From assembly GCF_002994745.2 (NCBI RefSeq), contig NC_037092.1, positions 24,515,001-24,579,000 of the forward strand: a DNA stretch of 64,000 bases, written 5' to 3'. The notes beneath the pieces are model-generated. The model was given only the letters and a program-made list of their open reading frames with translations, ran no database searches and was not told the DNA's origin. Positions 21,201-33,290 of this stretch are shown here, piece by piece. The position numbers and the translations under genes are program-made. How positions within the stretch are numbered: the stretch's first letter is position 1; every line of letters starts with the position of its first letter. This DNA comes from Rosa chinensis. Lineage: Eukaryota; Streptophyta; Magnoliopsida; Rosales; Rosaceae.

Positions 21201-22035
21201 TAGATTTTTATGGCAAGCACATGTATTGCTTTAAAATTCCACAGTTCATTTACCAGAGCCAGATATGATCTCCAAATCACCAAATTAGCAAAACAGCAGC
21301 AAAATGGGTGAAACGGTTGAGCTGATCTCACAAAATAACATTATAGAGTATTTTATACTTTTCAGAAATACACATACTTCAAAAGTTAGTCCGCTAACAC
21401 ACTCTGATTACAGATCAACTCCATTTTGAGCTCTCGACATACTTCAAGTTTCAAAATTTTGAAACATTTTCCCTATTCCCGGAATCCCTGATCATATAAT
21501 TACCCTACCATGACAAATTGATAAAGTATCATAACAGAAAAAAAGTACCACAAATTACAAATCTGGCAACAAAAATAACAAATTCTTCATACAAGCACAA
21601 TAGATCTCCTAAAACTAATCCAAATCCTTGTGTAACCTAAAATTGTAAACAGTAGATCAACAAATCCTAAAGTGATGAATTCACCTGCTTAAGGCAAGAA
21701 GGGAAGGTAATTCTGCCATTGGCGGAAGGCGTTCTCACGATCTCCTTGGTAATATCCCTCCACCGCTTGCAGACACAGGCGCAGGCGACGACGTTTTGGC
21801 GGTGAGGCCACTTGTCCTCGCTGTCCTCCACTCGCTGTATGATCTCGCCCAGGAGCTCCGGCAGCAAAGTCGACCACGACGACGCCGTCGACTCCACACT
21901 ATCCGAGACCCGGTCCAACTCGGCCGAGTCGTGCACGACTCGCCGGTCGCCGCCGCCGCCGCGGGCCTGGCTGCCGTTGAATTCTCGGAAGGATTTGGAG
22001 AATTTCCGAGAGAGAAAAGATTTCCTCAGAGACAT
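18231..22035 (-). CDS. Tubby-like F-box protein, four exons
   Basis: Inferred exons: 22035-21685, 20882-20795, 19349-19220 and 18771-18231. They splice in consistent phases (0, 1, 2) to 1110 nt, 369 aa. Exon 1 encodes an F-box ([24 protein letters not shown], with [19 protein letters not shown]). The tubby domain begins at [27 protein letters not shown] and continues with [35 protein letters not shown] and NVLRN-like [12 protein letters not shown]. It ends [15 protein letters not shown], the family's characteristic C terminus. Plant tubby-like proteins bind phosphoinositides at the plasma membrane through the tubby domain and the SKP1 ubiquitin ligase adaptor through the F-box. The length is slightly short for the family (usually about 380-430 aa). 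Confidence 0.92.
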
Positions 22036-23734
22036 GGCTTTTGGATTTTGGGGCTCCGATTTTTGGGATTTTAGGGTTTCGACGATCTCATTGCTTGTGC
22101 TTTTGTATTGGAGAGAGAGAGAGGTGTGAGGTTGATGATGAAAATATTTGAGAAAATCACATAAATAATTAGTGATAAAGGGACCGCGCTGTGACGGGTG
22201 ATGGTCCAGATACGGAATGGTTACTTGACGCGTGGACGTATTGAAAGGTTGGTGTGTTGGACCGGCGTGTGAGGTTAGTGAATCTATGAAGCTGCTTTGG
22301 TATTTCCTTTAGTACGACTCAGTCTTCGAATTCGAAGATCTTGGGAGGAAGGAAGGACTGTAACGAAGTAACGGCCTGGTATTTACAGTGTCTACTTTTT
22401 ACCTCTACTGAGCCCAGACTTTACTACGAGTTAACTTTTTTGTTTTTGTTTTTATACTTGAAGAAAAGAAAAAATTTGTTTTAGCAGACGAGGTAGATCT
22501 ACAACTATGCTACCCAAGATATAAATTGATTGATACTTACATATTGTAAAGTTCACTTGGAATAAGTACAAGAATGGAGCAATTATTCTTATGCATTTAC
22601 TACAGAATATAGGTATTGGATTAAGTGTTGGTTCCAAGACTCAATTCCTGTAGAACTCGGAATTTAGGATGGATTCTACTAGAAGAAAAAACGACAATTC
22701 CTGTATCTCGGAATTTAGGATGGATTCCACTAGAAGGAATAACGACTTGATTATTTTTGAATTTTTAAAAACTGAGTAACTCAATAAAAATTCGAGTTGT
22801 ATCGAGGCGATTGACAATTTTCGGTTGGTTTGGGTGAACTCCTCAATCATAATACAAGTTCTGAAACCTGTTTGACCCAAAAAAAAAAACAAAAACAAAA
22901 ATTTGAAAATCTAGGTAACCAAAGAGGACTTATTAGTGATGTTAAAAATGGCAAAATCAATCGGAAAAAGTCTTTCATGTTGACAAATTGGTACACAATA
23001 GTTTTGGTCTCACGTATGCAAAAGCCGGTATTTAGGTACAACTATTTGGTCTCTCTCACTCGTGCAGTTTAGACGACATATACCAAAGCTAATAAAGCAA
23101 TTTCCAAAATGTTTATAGACAACGTAGACCGATACCAAGCTGAAATAGATAAATACGCCTCTTAACATTAAGTGATATACTCCGTACTATCTGAAAATGA
23201 CGCGCAAACTAATCAATAAATCTATACGAATGAATTTTCATTCTTTAGAAGTGACCCATATTAGGTATCTCTATTTTCCACTTCATTATTATTTCATGTG
23301 TCCCTAAACCTAAACCCTATCAATTTCCTTTCATAATTTTATCAGGCTGGTAATTAACTGAGACAATAAATAGCAAAAGAATGCCTATACACCATTTAAA
23401 ACCTCTTTCATTAAGACCCATATAAAGCCTCTACAATCACATAAGCGATTTATGCTGTCATAAGTCGTCGCCATCTAAAGGAAAACAGAAGTGTCAATGA
23501 TAGCAGAGTTGTTATGACCTTGGAGTTATCTCGCGCTTGTCCTGCAAAGTTCCGTTGAAGCCGTGTCATAGCACTCAGATATAACATTGAAGCAAAATAC
23601 ACAAACATGGAATAGAAACCTGAAACTTGCATGACTTGGCTAAGAATTGATTAATTAGGTGAATTGGAACTCACCACAAATTGAGGGAACATTGATGATA
23701 TTTGAACATTGAAGGTATGTGAATCTGACCACTG
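22036..23734. other. Intergenic DNA between tubby-like gene and next gene
   Basis: The left part (to about 22150) is the promoter and leader of the tubby-like gene, with a CT-rich stretch on the minus strand. A 60-65-bp duplication (CCTGTA...CTCGGAATTTAGGATGGATTC twice) lies at about 22645-22735. The rest is AT-rich with no gene I can support; the short open frames there have no recognisable similarity. Confidence 0.5.
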
Positions 23735-26646
23735 TTACAGGGGTTCTAAATTCTCCAAAAAGACATTTAAATCATCATTGGGACCATCCACATTTTTCTC
23801 AGGTTCAGCCTTCAATGATTTGATTATAATCATGTGTTATGACACTCGAATGTAAATAATAATTTATGATTTCACCTAACTTTGTTGAGGAGTCAACAAC
23901 TGAGTTAAAACATACCTGCAACTCACATGCCATTGGTGTTCCATCACCTAAGGCTACCTCAAGTTCCACCTTTGACCCTATTTCACCAGTATATCCACTG
24001 ATAGTATCCAATGTTTCTTTGGAAACAACTGAATCATGCTTGTAATCATCACCATTTTCCGGAACTTCAACCTGTAAAGGTTCAAAGACCAATAATAGAA
24101 TTCAGGAATTACTACAAACTATGTAAATAAAATCTGATAACAGAATCATCTCACCACTTTATCCACTCCATCTTCTTTGTTTGCTTCGACTTCTGATATT
24201 CCCTTGTTGAGGGCTTCTGTGTTTTCTGTTGTACCATCATCTTTCAACAAGTTCTGAAACAATACAACCTGAATTATATGAAGCTTCTGTATTGTTATAT
24301 CTCTGATCCTCGTGTGCGATTAAAAAAAAAAAAAAAAAGTTCTGGTGAAAGTATCTAACCTGACAAATCATTTTATTTTCACTGTTAATCTGATGATCAT
24401 CGAATACCTCTTTTACACCCAATTCAGCATTGGCATCATTTTCGGCTGCCACATTGTCTTTAACAACACAAAAAACACCCTCACAAGAACCAGCACGTAC
24501 CTCAGGCTCACCCTGCAATATTACAACTCAACCCAATGAACCCATGAAACGAAAAAGAAGAAAAATAATAACGAAAGAGGGGACTTGAGATTTATAAACT
24601 TGAAGAATCTAAAACTGTATATGGCATTAGTAAATTCTTCTTCACAACAATCATCTCACCAATGCATCCTTTGCTTCTTCTCCAATTGCTTCCTTTATTA
24701 ATACTGTCTTTCCCTCATCAAGGCTTTCTCTGCTTTTCTCTGTACCATCATCTTTCAAAGAGCTCTGAAACAGGACAACCAGCACTAAATTATAAAAAAA
24801 ATTGATCGGCTGAAGTTTGATATATAACCCAAGTGTTGCACTCTTTTATGGGTTTAGTTCTCTTTCTTATGCCCTTGCCTTTTAGGGCTTTAACCAAACT
24901 TTGAGGTCTGGGCACTATCAATGGTTATATTCTTAAAATGAAATAAAGGCTTCGAAGTCTTTACAATTCATGTACAATTCAAAGGCGTTGCTTACAGATT
25001 TTCCCTTTCCACAATGCAAAACATCTGAAAGACTGAAACTTGTGTACAGTTTAAAAACAAAAGCCTAGTTACAGTGATGACTAACCTGACAGATGATTGG
25101 TTCTTTACCATTGCACTGATGATCATCAAATGCCTCCTTTTCACTAGATTCAGCAGGAGCATCAGTTTCAGCTGCCACATTGTCTTTCAGTGCACTATCC
25201 AACTGGTCAACATTTAACTCAGGCTCACTCTGCAATATGCACAACTCGACCCAATTAATATAAACCTCAGCAACTACAAACCAAGAGGGAATTAAAATCT
25301 TTAAATGTAATGAACTTATTTCGGACCCAACATGCCCCCTAAGAAGAAACATAAAAGAAAAGATATGGCGTAACAGTTATGATTTTAGAACAATCATCTC
25401 ACCCGCGTATTCATTGCCTCTTCTTTCTCTTCTTTGATTTCTGATATCCCCTTATTAAGGGTTTCTTTGCATTGATTTGCATCATCATCTTTCAAAGATT
25501 TCTGCAACAGCACGACCAATATCAACTTATAGTAAAACAAGGCCGGAGCTCACTTATAGTTCAAGACCCCAAATACTAACTCAAAGTGATAGACATAAAT
25601 AACCTGACAAATAATTAGGTCTCCATTAGATGCTTCCTTTTCACCTGACTCTGCATTACCATCCCTTTCATCTCCCACATTGTCTTTAACAGCACCCGAA
25701 ACAGCCTCACTAGCACCAGCATTTACCTCAATCTCACCCTGCACCATCACAGCACAACCAAATTCAATAAAACCGCAACAATGACTGCATTCAAATATCA
25801 AACATTACCCGAAAAACAGTCTCTAATCACCCGTTCATCGCCCGGTTTCGCCAAATAAAAACTGAGCCTTTCGCCTTTGAGCACAACAATGGGCAGCCGG
25901 TCAAAATCCCACCCTAAAACCCTACACACAACCTGAGCAAAAGCCCTATGAGCTCTCTTCTTCTTCGTCTTGCTTATCGAAACCGCGTGGTGAACAAGCC
26001 CGACACAACCCTTGATCTTTTTCGTCTTCCCCAACCCACCACACACCAAGCAATGGAACTCACCACTATCCCAATTCCCCTCGTAATAACTCCTCAACCC
26101 ACTCTCCTCCACAAACAAATTCAACAAAAACTTGTACTCCTCATTCTCCTCATCTCCAACCTTGCAATCCTCTTCTTCCTCCTCACTCTCGGACCCACTA
26201 CCCGACCCGGCATTGCCCTTAAAGAATCCGCCGCAGGCCTCCAAGGCCCGGTTGTGTAACCGAAGTGCGTGGTGCCTCAACTGCTCTTCCGCCGACGCCG
26301 GAGCCAAATTGAGCTTGGCTGAAGTCACTGGCCACCCAGATGATGGCCACTCAGAGGTTGAGTCATCGTTCGAGGCCGGACCCGGGCATTCCCAACGCGG
26401 GTCGGGTTGCGAGGGCTTCTTGTTGCTGCTGGGCAATTCAATTTCGGTTCTTGCCTTCCTCTTGGTGGTGGGGCCTTCTTGGGCGGCGATCGGGTACGGC
26501 AATTGGGGTTTTCTGCCAATTGGGGTGGCTCGGATTGTGGAATTGGGAATGGGAATGGGGTTTCGGCGATTAGGGGGACCTTGGTGCCAGAGAGAGTGGA
26601 GGTAAATGACTTCGTCTCTGAGTCTTTGTTCATAATAGGGATCCAT
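23735..26646 (-). CDS. Unrecognised plant protein, nine exons, with a triplicated two-exon module
   Basis: Inferred exons: 26646-25831, 25738-25604, 25501-25403, 25229-25086, 24764-24660, 24512-24360, 24253-24155, 24071-23916 and 23809-23735. All introns are phase 0 with GT-AG ends, giving 1782 nt (593 aa). The first exon (272 aa) is basic and proline-rich. It then has an acidic Glu run and a conserved-looking core (FHCLVCGGLGKTKK, with HHAVSISKTKKKRAHRAFAQVVCRVLGWD) that could coordinate zinc through Cys and His; this is inference. Exons 2/3, 4/5 and 6/7 are repeats of one pair. Type A contains KDNVAAE-DANAE-KEA-ICQ. Type B contains (S/N)LKDDGTE-ESLNKGISE. The C terminus is acidic. I do not recognise a function. 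Confidence 0.75.
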
Positions 26647-27989
26647 TGCTGCAATTTGAACAAGAAGAAGAAGACGAAGTAGTTGGAAAGAAAGAGTGGA
26701 GGGGTCGATAGATTCGTATCACATAGGATTTATGGGATGCTGCCACGTTTTGCTAAACCCCTCAAGGTTAGAAGTGCTTTTTACTGCATTGGTAAATAGT
26801 AATGTGATTTTCAGTTGATGATAGGATAAAAGTGATTTTTATTATTAGTTTCGGACCTCCTTATTTTAATGTGAGATAAGAGTTGAGCCAAGCATCATAT
26901 TAAAAAAAAAAAAAAAAATTAACTTGATAAGAAATCGATATGATAATTAGAACTCACTCATCTAATAAGAAACACAAACCAGAAAAGACCTATGAAAACT
27001 TCATACCAACCTTGATTCAAGTTTGTTGTTTATTTTCTTTTCAAAACGTAATTCTAGAACTATAGACTTTTCAGTTTTCAGTTATGTTGTCGATAAATCA
27101 AATAGTCGTGTTATACTTGGTTCTCAACATTAAATGAATACTTTTCTCATGGTCCTTTTTTCTTTTTCTTTTTTGATTGAATAGTAATCTTTCTTTAGAC
27201 ATGTACAACCAAAGAATGTAGACTTGCAAAAATTCTTGTGTGGTATCACTATCATCCAACAAGAATATGAAAAGAAATACCACTTCTCCAAACTACATTC
27301 CAAATTTCCAATCAACAAGAGATGATGAAGCTTGATTCATTACTAAAATCTAATGAACAAGGGATTTTGAGTTCAATTTTCTCTGGTTTGCTTTGCCTCC
27401 TTGCCAATTTAGATTGGCTTTCGAATTCCGGTGATTAGGAGTGTAGGACATGAGATTGATCTTATTATTTAAAGTGTCTCATAGTTAATGAAAATAAAAG
27501 AGAGGAGACACCCTTCAACAACCCCATTTTACTCATTATCCTCGGAGTTTCTAAAACATGTGTGAAATTCCTTGACACACAACAAAGATAACTATCCTAC
27601 GGGCAAAAGCTTCAAAATATCGTAGGATCACAAATTGCCTTGCTAGCAGTGCTTAATTCATTGCAATAGAGATGAAGGTACAAGATACCAACAGCGAGAT
27701 TAGAAGATCCGAAATGTTCAACCACATTTGACCCAAAAAAAAAAATGTTCAACCACGTGATATACAACGCACAAGGACTTGAACGGTTGAACCCATTAAT
27801 GGGATATACTTGACCCCTTCAGACCAATAATAATAATAATAATACTTGAACCCATTAATGAAAAATTCAATATAAGCTCTAAGTAACAAGAGGCGTTTAA
27901 TATCACAAGTGTGACTGTATATTTTAAATTTTCAAAAGTGACCTATCTAGCATAATGTATATGACACCAATGTGAGATGACCTAGACCT

Positions 27990-29682
27990 GAAGTTTTTAT
28001 TTTTGGGCTCTTAACCATTTACTTAATTTTGGGCCCAACAAATACTTACTTACTCCACTAAAAGATTTATGTGCCCATTTACCCAATTTAAATGTAAAAA
28101 GACAAGATTGTCCTTTAAATAATTAAAAAGTCATTGGAGACTTCGCCAGAATCCCGTCATCAACCTCGGAAATCCGGTGACTTCCTCCGGAATCTTATCA
28201 CTGGTCGCTAGAGGTTTCCAAAGAGGATGCTGGAGACTTTTATTACCCCCAATAAATTTTTATAAAGTTTATTGGGGCAATAAAATATTTATTGGGTATT
28301 ATTGGGGGGCAATAAAAAGTTTATTGGGGGACAATAAAACAGGACGCGGGACTTCGATCACCGATCCGGAGGTTGCATAAAGTTGGCAAAGAGGTCATCG
28401 GAGACTTTTATTATCCCCTAATAAATTTTTATTGGGGGGCAATAAAAAATTTATTAAGGGACAACAAAGTTTATTGGGGGGCAATGAAAAGTTTATTGGG
28501 TATTATTGGGGGGTAATAAAAAGTTTATTGTGGGGCACTAAAACTAGACATCGGTCGCCAGATTTCGGCCTCTGGTGACCGGATTCATGCAACCGATGAT
28601 GGGAATTAGATGGGCGGTCACCGGATTCTAGCGGTTAGCAACCGGAGTCCCGTTAAGTCTCTCTCTCTAAGTGACAAAGGGAGAAAGGACAAAATTATCT
28701 CAAAAATTAATAAAAAATAACTTAATTGGGTATTAAGGCAAAACAATATGTAATTTGTTGGTTAAGTGAGCAATCTTATAAGATGTTTGGGTAAATGATG
28801 TTAGTGTAACTCAAATTTAGGTAAATGGACATTTTTCCTTTATTTTATTTTTATTATTTGTCAAACAAAAAATTTCATTAATTTAAAAGGCAATTACAAA
28901 GAGGCCTAAAAGAACGCCCAATAGCCTATTACAAACAACACACAACATAGGCCAAAAAAAAAAAAAAAGGTAACAGTGTAGCCCAAGAATGAGCTATGCC
29001 ACGGCCACGACCAGCGACCACACCGTCGTGAAAGACAGAGCCTCCATTCCATAATGAAGCAAACAACGGTAATAGCTTTCCATTGCAATGGATCGAGCAA
29101 GACCTATGCCAAATTCGATAAAACCAGCCTTCAAACCTCCAGAAATCACCGTAATCATCACATGCAACAAGAATCTATTCTGACGAAAGAACCAGAGACA
29201 CAGCAACAGAATGAAATGAGTTTGGAAGGTGAGATCCTGGGTAGGACCGAAAAGACAGGCACCCGAAGGTACACAGTCCCTTGTTGCATCACCTCGTGCG
29301 ATAGTGAAAAAACCAAAGCTCTGAAGAGCCAATGAACCAAACAAAGCAAAACAATGGGAGATGAAGAGGATGGAAACAAATGAATCTAAGAAAATTGAAA
29401 TCGAAAACAAAGAGACTTAAGCAAGGTCAGAACGGAGATGAACTTTGAGCAAAACCGCCGAATATGGCAGGCATGGAAAAAACCAAAAGGGAATACAGAA
29501 CTAGCAAAAACAGAAGAGAAATCTAGATCGATGATCCCCCTCTCAAGCCACAGATCACAATCAAAACAATTGATCGAGATCTGGCGAGAGAGGGGGGAGA
29601 AGTAGGTGGAAGAACTCGTCGGTTTGCTTTTTTCACAGAGAGAGAAAGAGAGATAGAGAGGGGGGATTTCCTTTCGATCTAG
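27990..29682 (-). mobile_element. Composite insertion in a ZDP intron, flanked by CTAGACCT
   Basis: The interval interrupts sequence that is continuous in the other intron copies (CCAGACCTAGAGTTGAAC at about 41072). The 8-bp CTAGACCT occurs at 27982-27989 and 29683-29690. The right part (about 28860-29682), read on the minus strand, has a CT-rich start, a weak open frame of about 138 codons and an end resembling a retroposed 3' untranslated region. The left part (about 27990-28850) contains repeated TTTATTGGGGGGCAATAAAA units, in two blocks around 28230-28345 and 28400-28540. Its ends include related inverted GYCCATTTACCYAA motifs, suggesting a nested MITE. The exact class is not resolved. 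Confidence 0.55.
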
Positions 29683-29733
29683 CTAGACCTAGAGTTAAAC
29701 AAACAAACCCACTCTAAGAGGGAGTCATCATAC

Positions 29734-31437
29734 CTTCGCTTTCTTTAACTCCCTTTCCCCTACTTCATTTTCATCTTCATCTTCATCTTCATATTCATCT
29801 TCATCTTCCTCTTCATCTTCATCTTCATCTTCCTCTTCATCTTCCTCTTCATCTTCATCTTCCTCTTCATCTACTTCACGAACCTAAATTGGGAAAACCA
29901 AGAAATCAACACCGGTATCTCCTTTAACAAATCATTAGTAATCAAATAAGAACACAGTATTTTTACCTTTCGTTTTTGAGAACTTCTCTTACCATTTGAA
30001 TTCTGCAAGAATCAATTTCATATCCATCAATAGGCAAAGAAAGGTACGGTAAAATTCATTCTTCCCTTAAAACATGAAGTGCAGACAAGAATTTAAAAAA
30101 AAATGTACCTCTTTAGATTTCTCAAATTCATTTACCAAATTCTTCAAAGATTCCTGATCACTACTCTGAATACGCAAACAAGTTAAACAACAATCAATAT
30201 ATAGGGAAATGCATCCATTTTCTTTGGTAATCCAAAAACAGAACCTTTATCTTTCCAATTACTCCAAAAGAGAAAAACAAATTGCAATACCTCCAGAGAC
30301 TGAAATCCTTTGATCTTGTCAACCGAAGCAACCGGGTCGGACACAAAACTGAAGCAACCCAAGTGGTGCCACTTGGTATAACCACGCGCGTCTTTGGTGC
30401 CCAGCCTCAGAGCTTTCTTCTCGATAGGTTTCGAGCACTTCTTGCACGAGGACTTGCTGGACTTGGCGTACTCGGCTTCGACATGGGACGAAGAAGAATC
30501 CTTCAGACCAAAAGAAAAAAAAATACTTGAACCCATTAATGGCAAGTTCAATATGAGCTCTAAGTAACTACAGATGCAATAATATTTCTGCAAGAGGCGT
30601 TTAATATCTCAAGTGTGACTGTAAATTCCAATTTCCAATTGTATCCCATCTAGCATCATGTAAATGACACCAGTAAGAAACGATCCCGACCTAGAGTTAA
30701 ACAAACATACCCAAAAAGCGAGTCATCATACCTTTGATTTCTTCAACTTCCTTTCCCCTTCATTTTCATCTTCAGCTTCATGATCTACTTCACGAACCTA
30801 TTTTGGGAAAAGCAAGAAATCACCACAAGTATCTCCAATAATCTAGCAATCACATAAGAGCATAGTATACTTACCTTTCGATTTTTAGAACTTTTCTTTC
30901 CATTTGAATCCTGCAATCATCAATCTCATAGCCATCAATAAGCAAAGAAAGGAACTACTCTGAAGTGCACAAAAGAAATTAAAAAAATGTACCTCCTCTT
31001 TAGATTTCTCAAATTCATCCTTCAAAGCTTCCTGATCACTACTCTGAATACACAAATAAGTAAAACAACAATCAATACATAGGGAAATGAAGTTGAATCT
31101 TCGCACTTCTAAACTTCACCACATCCAGTTTATTGCTTAATCCAAATACACAGCCTTTATATTTCCAGTTACCGGGAAAGAAAAAAAAAAACCCAAATTG
31201 CAGTACCTTGAGAGAATGAAACCCTTTAATCTTGTCAACCGAAGCAACCGGGTCGGACCCAAAACTGAAGCAACACAAGTGGTGCCACTTGGTATAACCA
31301 CGCGCGTCTTTGGTGCCCAGCCTCAGAGCTTTCTTCTCGATCGGTTCCGAGCACTTCTTGCACGAGGACTTGCCGGACTTGGCGTACTCGGCTTCGACAT
31401 TGGCGGCCACTTGAGTCGAAGAAGAAGAAGACGACAT
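29734..31437 (-). CDS. Truncated ZDP paralogue: two PARP-type zinc fingers, no phosphatase domain
   Basis: Inferred exons: 31437-31207, 31043-30993, 30910-30875, 30797-30732, 30500-30291, 30165-30109, 30002-29967 and 29883-29734, all phase 0. Together they encode 279 aa. Two finger modules each carry the PARP-type pattern EYAKSxKSSCKKC ... KWHHLxCFSF ... VDKIKGF, followed by a short acidic and basic linker. Such fingers bind nicked or gapped DNA in the plant 3'-phosphatase ZDP. The last exon has a roughly 35-residue run of Asp and Glu, from an expanded ATCTTC repeat. After it, reading into the intron gives GTA TGA, a stop after one codon. Splice sites and frames of all eight exons look intact. 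The catalytic exons are deleted, so this is either a finger-only gene or a pseudogene. Confidence 0.7.
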
Positions 31438-31992
31438 GTGGGAGCGAATACAGGCAAAACGTTTGGGAGAGAGACTCGAAAGATAAAATGATCATTCTCA
31501 GCTGAAGTGCGCTATCTATCAATAAAGTAGGGAAATGCACTTTGTCAATAAAGTAGGAGCGGGCAGAGTGAAAGCATTCCAAGCTTTAGACAAAGGTGAA
31601 AGGTGGTATAGAGATATTTATGGTATGTCGACGTACACATTCAGACGTTTGGCCCCCTGCCGACCTAGGGGTTTTGGTGAGGCGGGGATGATTAGGAAAG
31701 ACAAACGGTTGCGTGGGAACTAGAGATGGTTAAGATACGTAGCATTTGAGAGGAAAGAGGGGCGTAGGGTTATATGGGTTTAAGGACTTCCCGCCATTTT
31801 TAGTGGAGGCTATCCTAGCCCTCAACTGCTTGCCTTTTGCTCTAACAGTCCTGTAATTGACTTTTTTTTTTCCTTTGTTTTTTGGGAATAGATTTTTTTT
31901 TCTTCAAATAACTAGAATTACATAATTGGTGGTGGACATGAACTCTTCACTCTCTTCCCTAGAAACCGAACTAGTTACGGGTCCGTAATTTT
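31438..31992. other. Promoter side of truncated ZDP copy and duplication junction
   Basis: 31440-31858 is homologous to the promoter and leader of the full ZDP copy (41802-42044), so the truncated gene kept its promoter. About 135 bp of T-rich sequence (31859-31992) separates the two duplication units. Confidence 0.6.
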
Positions 31993-32333
31993 AAAACCCT
32001 CAAAGCTTAGAAATGCTTTTTACTGCATTGATAAATAGTAAAATGTAATTTTCAGTTGAGGATAGAATTTTTATACTATGATTATTATTATTATTTTTGG
32101 GTGCTTCTTTCTACATGATTTTACTTGGCGGACCTTCCTATTTTAATGTGAGATAAGAGTCTGAGTCAAGCATCATATTAACTTGATAAGATAAGATCAA
32201 TGAAAATTTCTTACAGTATTCTGAATCAAGTCCATTGTTTATTTTCTTTTCAAAATGTCATTCTAGAACTCCGGACTTTTCACTTATGTTGTCGATAGAT
32301 CAAATAGTCTTGTTATACTTGGTTCTCAATATT

Positions 32334-32579
32334 TTTTTTTTTTTTGATCGGGTAGTTAGTTGTTAGTAACTCACACACCCATGCAGTGGTATCCCAGCCC
32401 CAGGACACCTGCACCCACATTGCGGCGAAAGCCAGACTAATAGATCCACTACACCGCAGACGCACGAACCCAAAGGGTCCCTCAAATCTGCTGGCCACGG
32501 GATAGAGCTGAGATTCGAACGCTGGACCTAGGGGTTTCAGACTAAGCCGTTTGACCAACACACCACACCATGTGGTTTT
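32334..32579 (-). mobile_element. tRNA-derived SINE with 13-bp target duplication
   Basis: GGTTCTCAATATT flanks the element on both sides (32321-32333 and 32580-32592). On the minus strand it begins with a tRNA-like head: GTGTTGGTCAAACGGC as a possible A box, and GCGTTCGAATCTCAG as the B box, at 32509-32523. It ends in a poly(A) tail, seen as poly(T) at 32334-32345 on the plus strand. The paralogous site at about 27120 (GGTTCTCAACATTAAATGA) is empty, which confirms the ends. Confidence 0.88.
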
Positions 32580-33290
32580 GGTTCTCAATATTAAACGACT
32601 ACTTTTCTCATAATCTTTTTTTCTTGTTTTTTTTTTTTTTTTGAGTGCTTCTATTTATACCTCTACATTTGGTATATGGACCTCTCTAAATTTTTTTGCC
32701 CCATTTTGTCCTTGCAAAGAACAGAAGATAAAAAATAAAAAATAAAAAAAAAGGAAAAAACCTGGAACCAAGCCCGTAGTGTTCCTTCTTCTTCCTCGCT
32801 CTTTCTCTTTTTGGTTGATGGGTTATTTTGCTAGTTAATTTTGGTGGGTGTGGAGATTTCAAGGATAGGATTTTGGTCTTAGGTCTGGGAATATAGGATT
32901 TCAAGTTCTACGGTACGCGTAAAGGTTGATTTGTAACCTTGCTTCATTTAACTTGTGTTTTGATTTGATATGTCTATCGTCCTCTATGGCACGTTTACTT
33001 ACTTGGAATGGAAATAATTATGAATCGGAGACAACTGGAATGAGAAAAGAAAGGAATCGGTATTGATTCCGGAGGAGTTGATTCCTAAACCCATCTCCCC
33101 CCTTCGGAATCAAATTCTTGAGTATTCAGGAATCAATTCCTTATAAAGAGGTGGGACCTACACCCATTCCGATTTCTTCATGTGTTAGTAAACGCAAGAA
33201 TACTTTTACCCGGAATCATTCAAATTCCTTTATGTGTTAGTAAACACAGGAATAAATTTACCCGTAATCATTCCCTCCCATTCCAAGTAA

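Larger units (their letters stand above)
26752..31858. repeat. Segmental duplication, left copy (truncated ZDP locus)
   Basis: This block is homologous and co-linear with 31993-42044. Matching stretches include TTTTTACTGCATTGRTAAATAG (26780 and 32030), TATGTTGTCGATARATCAAATAGT (27083 and 32285), the 3' flank of ZDP (27172-27785 and 36829-37415), zinc-finger exons, and the promoter side CTTCCCGCCATTTT (31787 and 41988). In this copy the flank at about 27785 jumps directly to ZDP intron sequence at about 27805, deleting the equivalent of about 37415-40875, that is exons 5-12. Confidence 0.85.

Noticed and set aside
32400..32579. Possible tRNA gene (B box GTTCGAATC)
   Set aside because: The cloverleaf is not complete, a poly(A) tail and 13-bp target duplication are present, so it is a SINE head.
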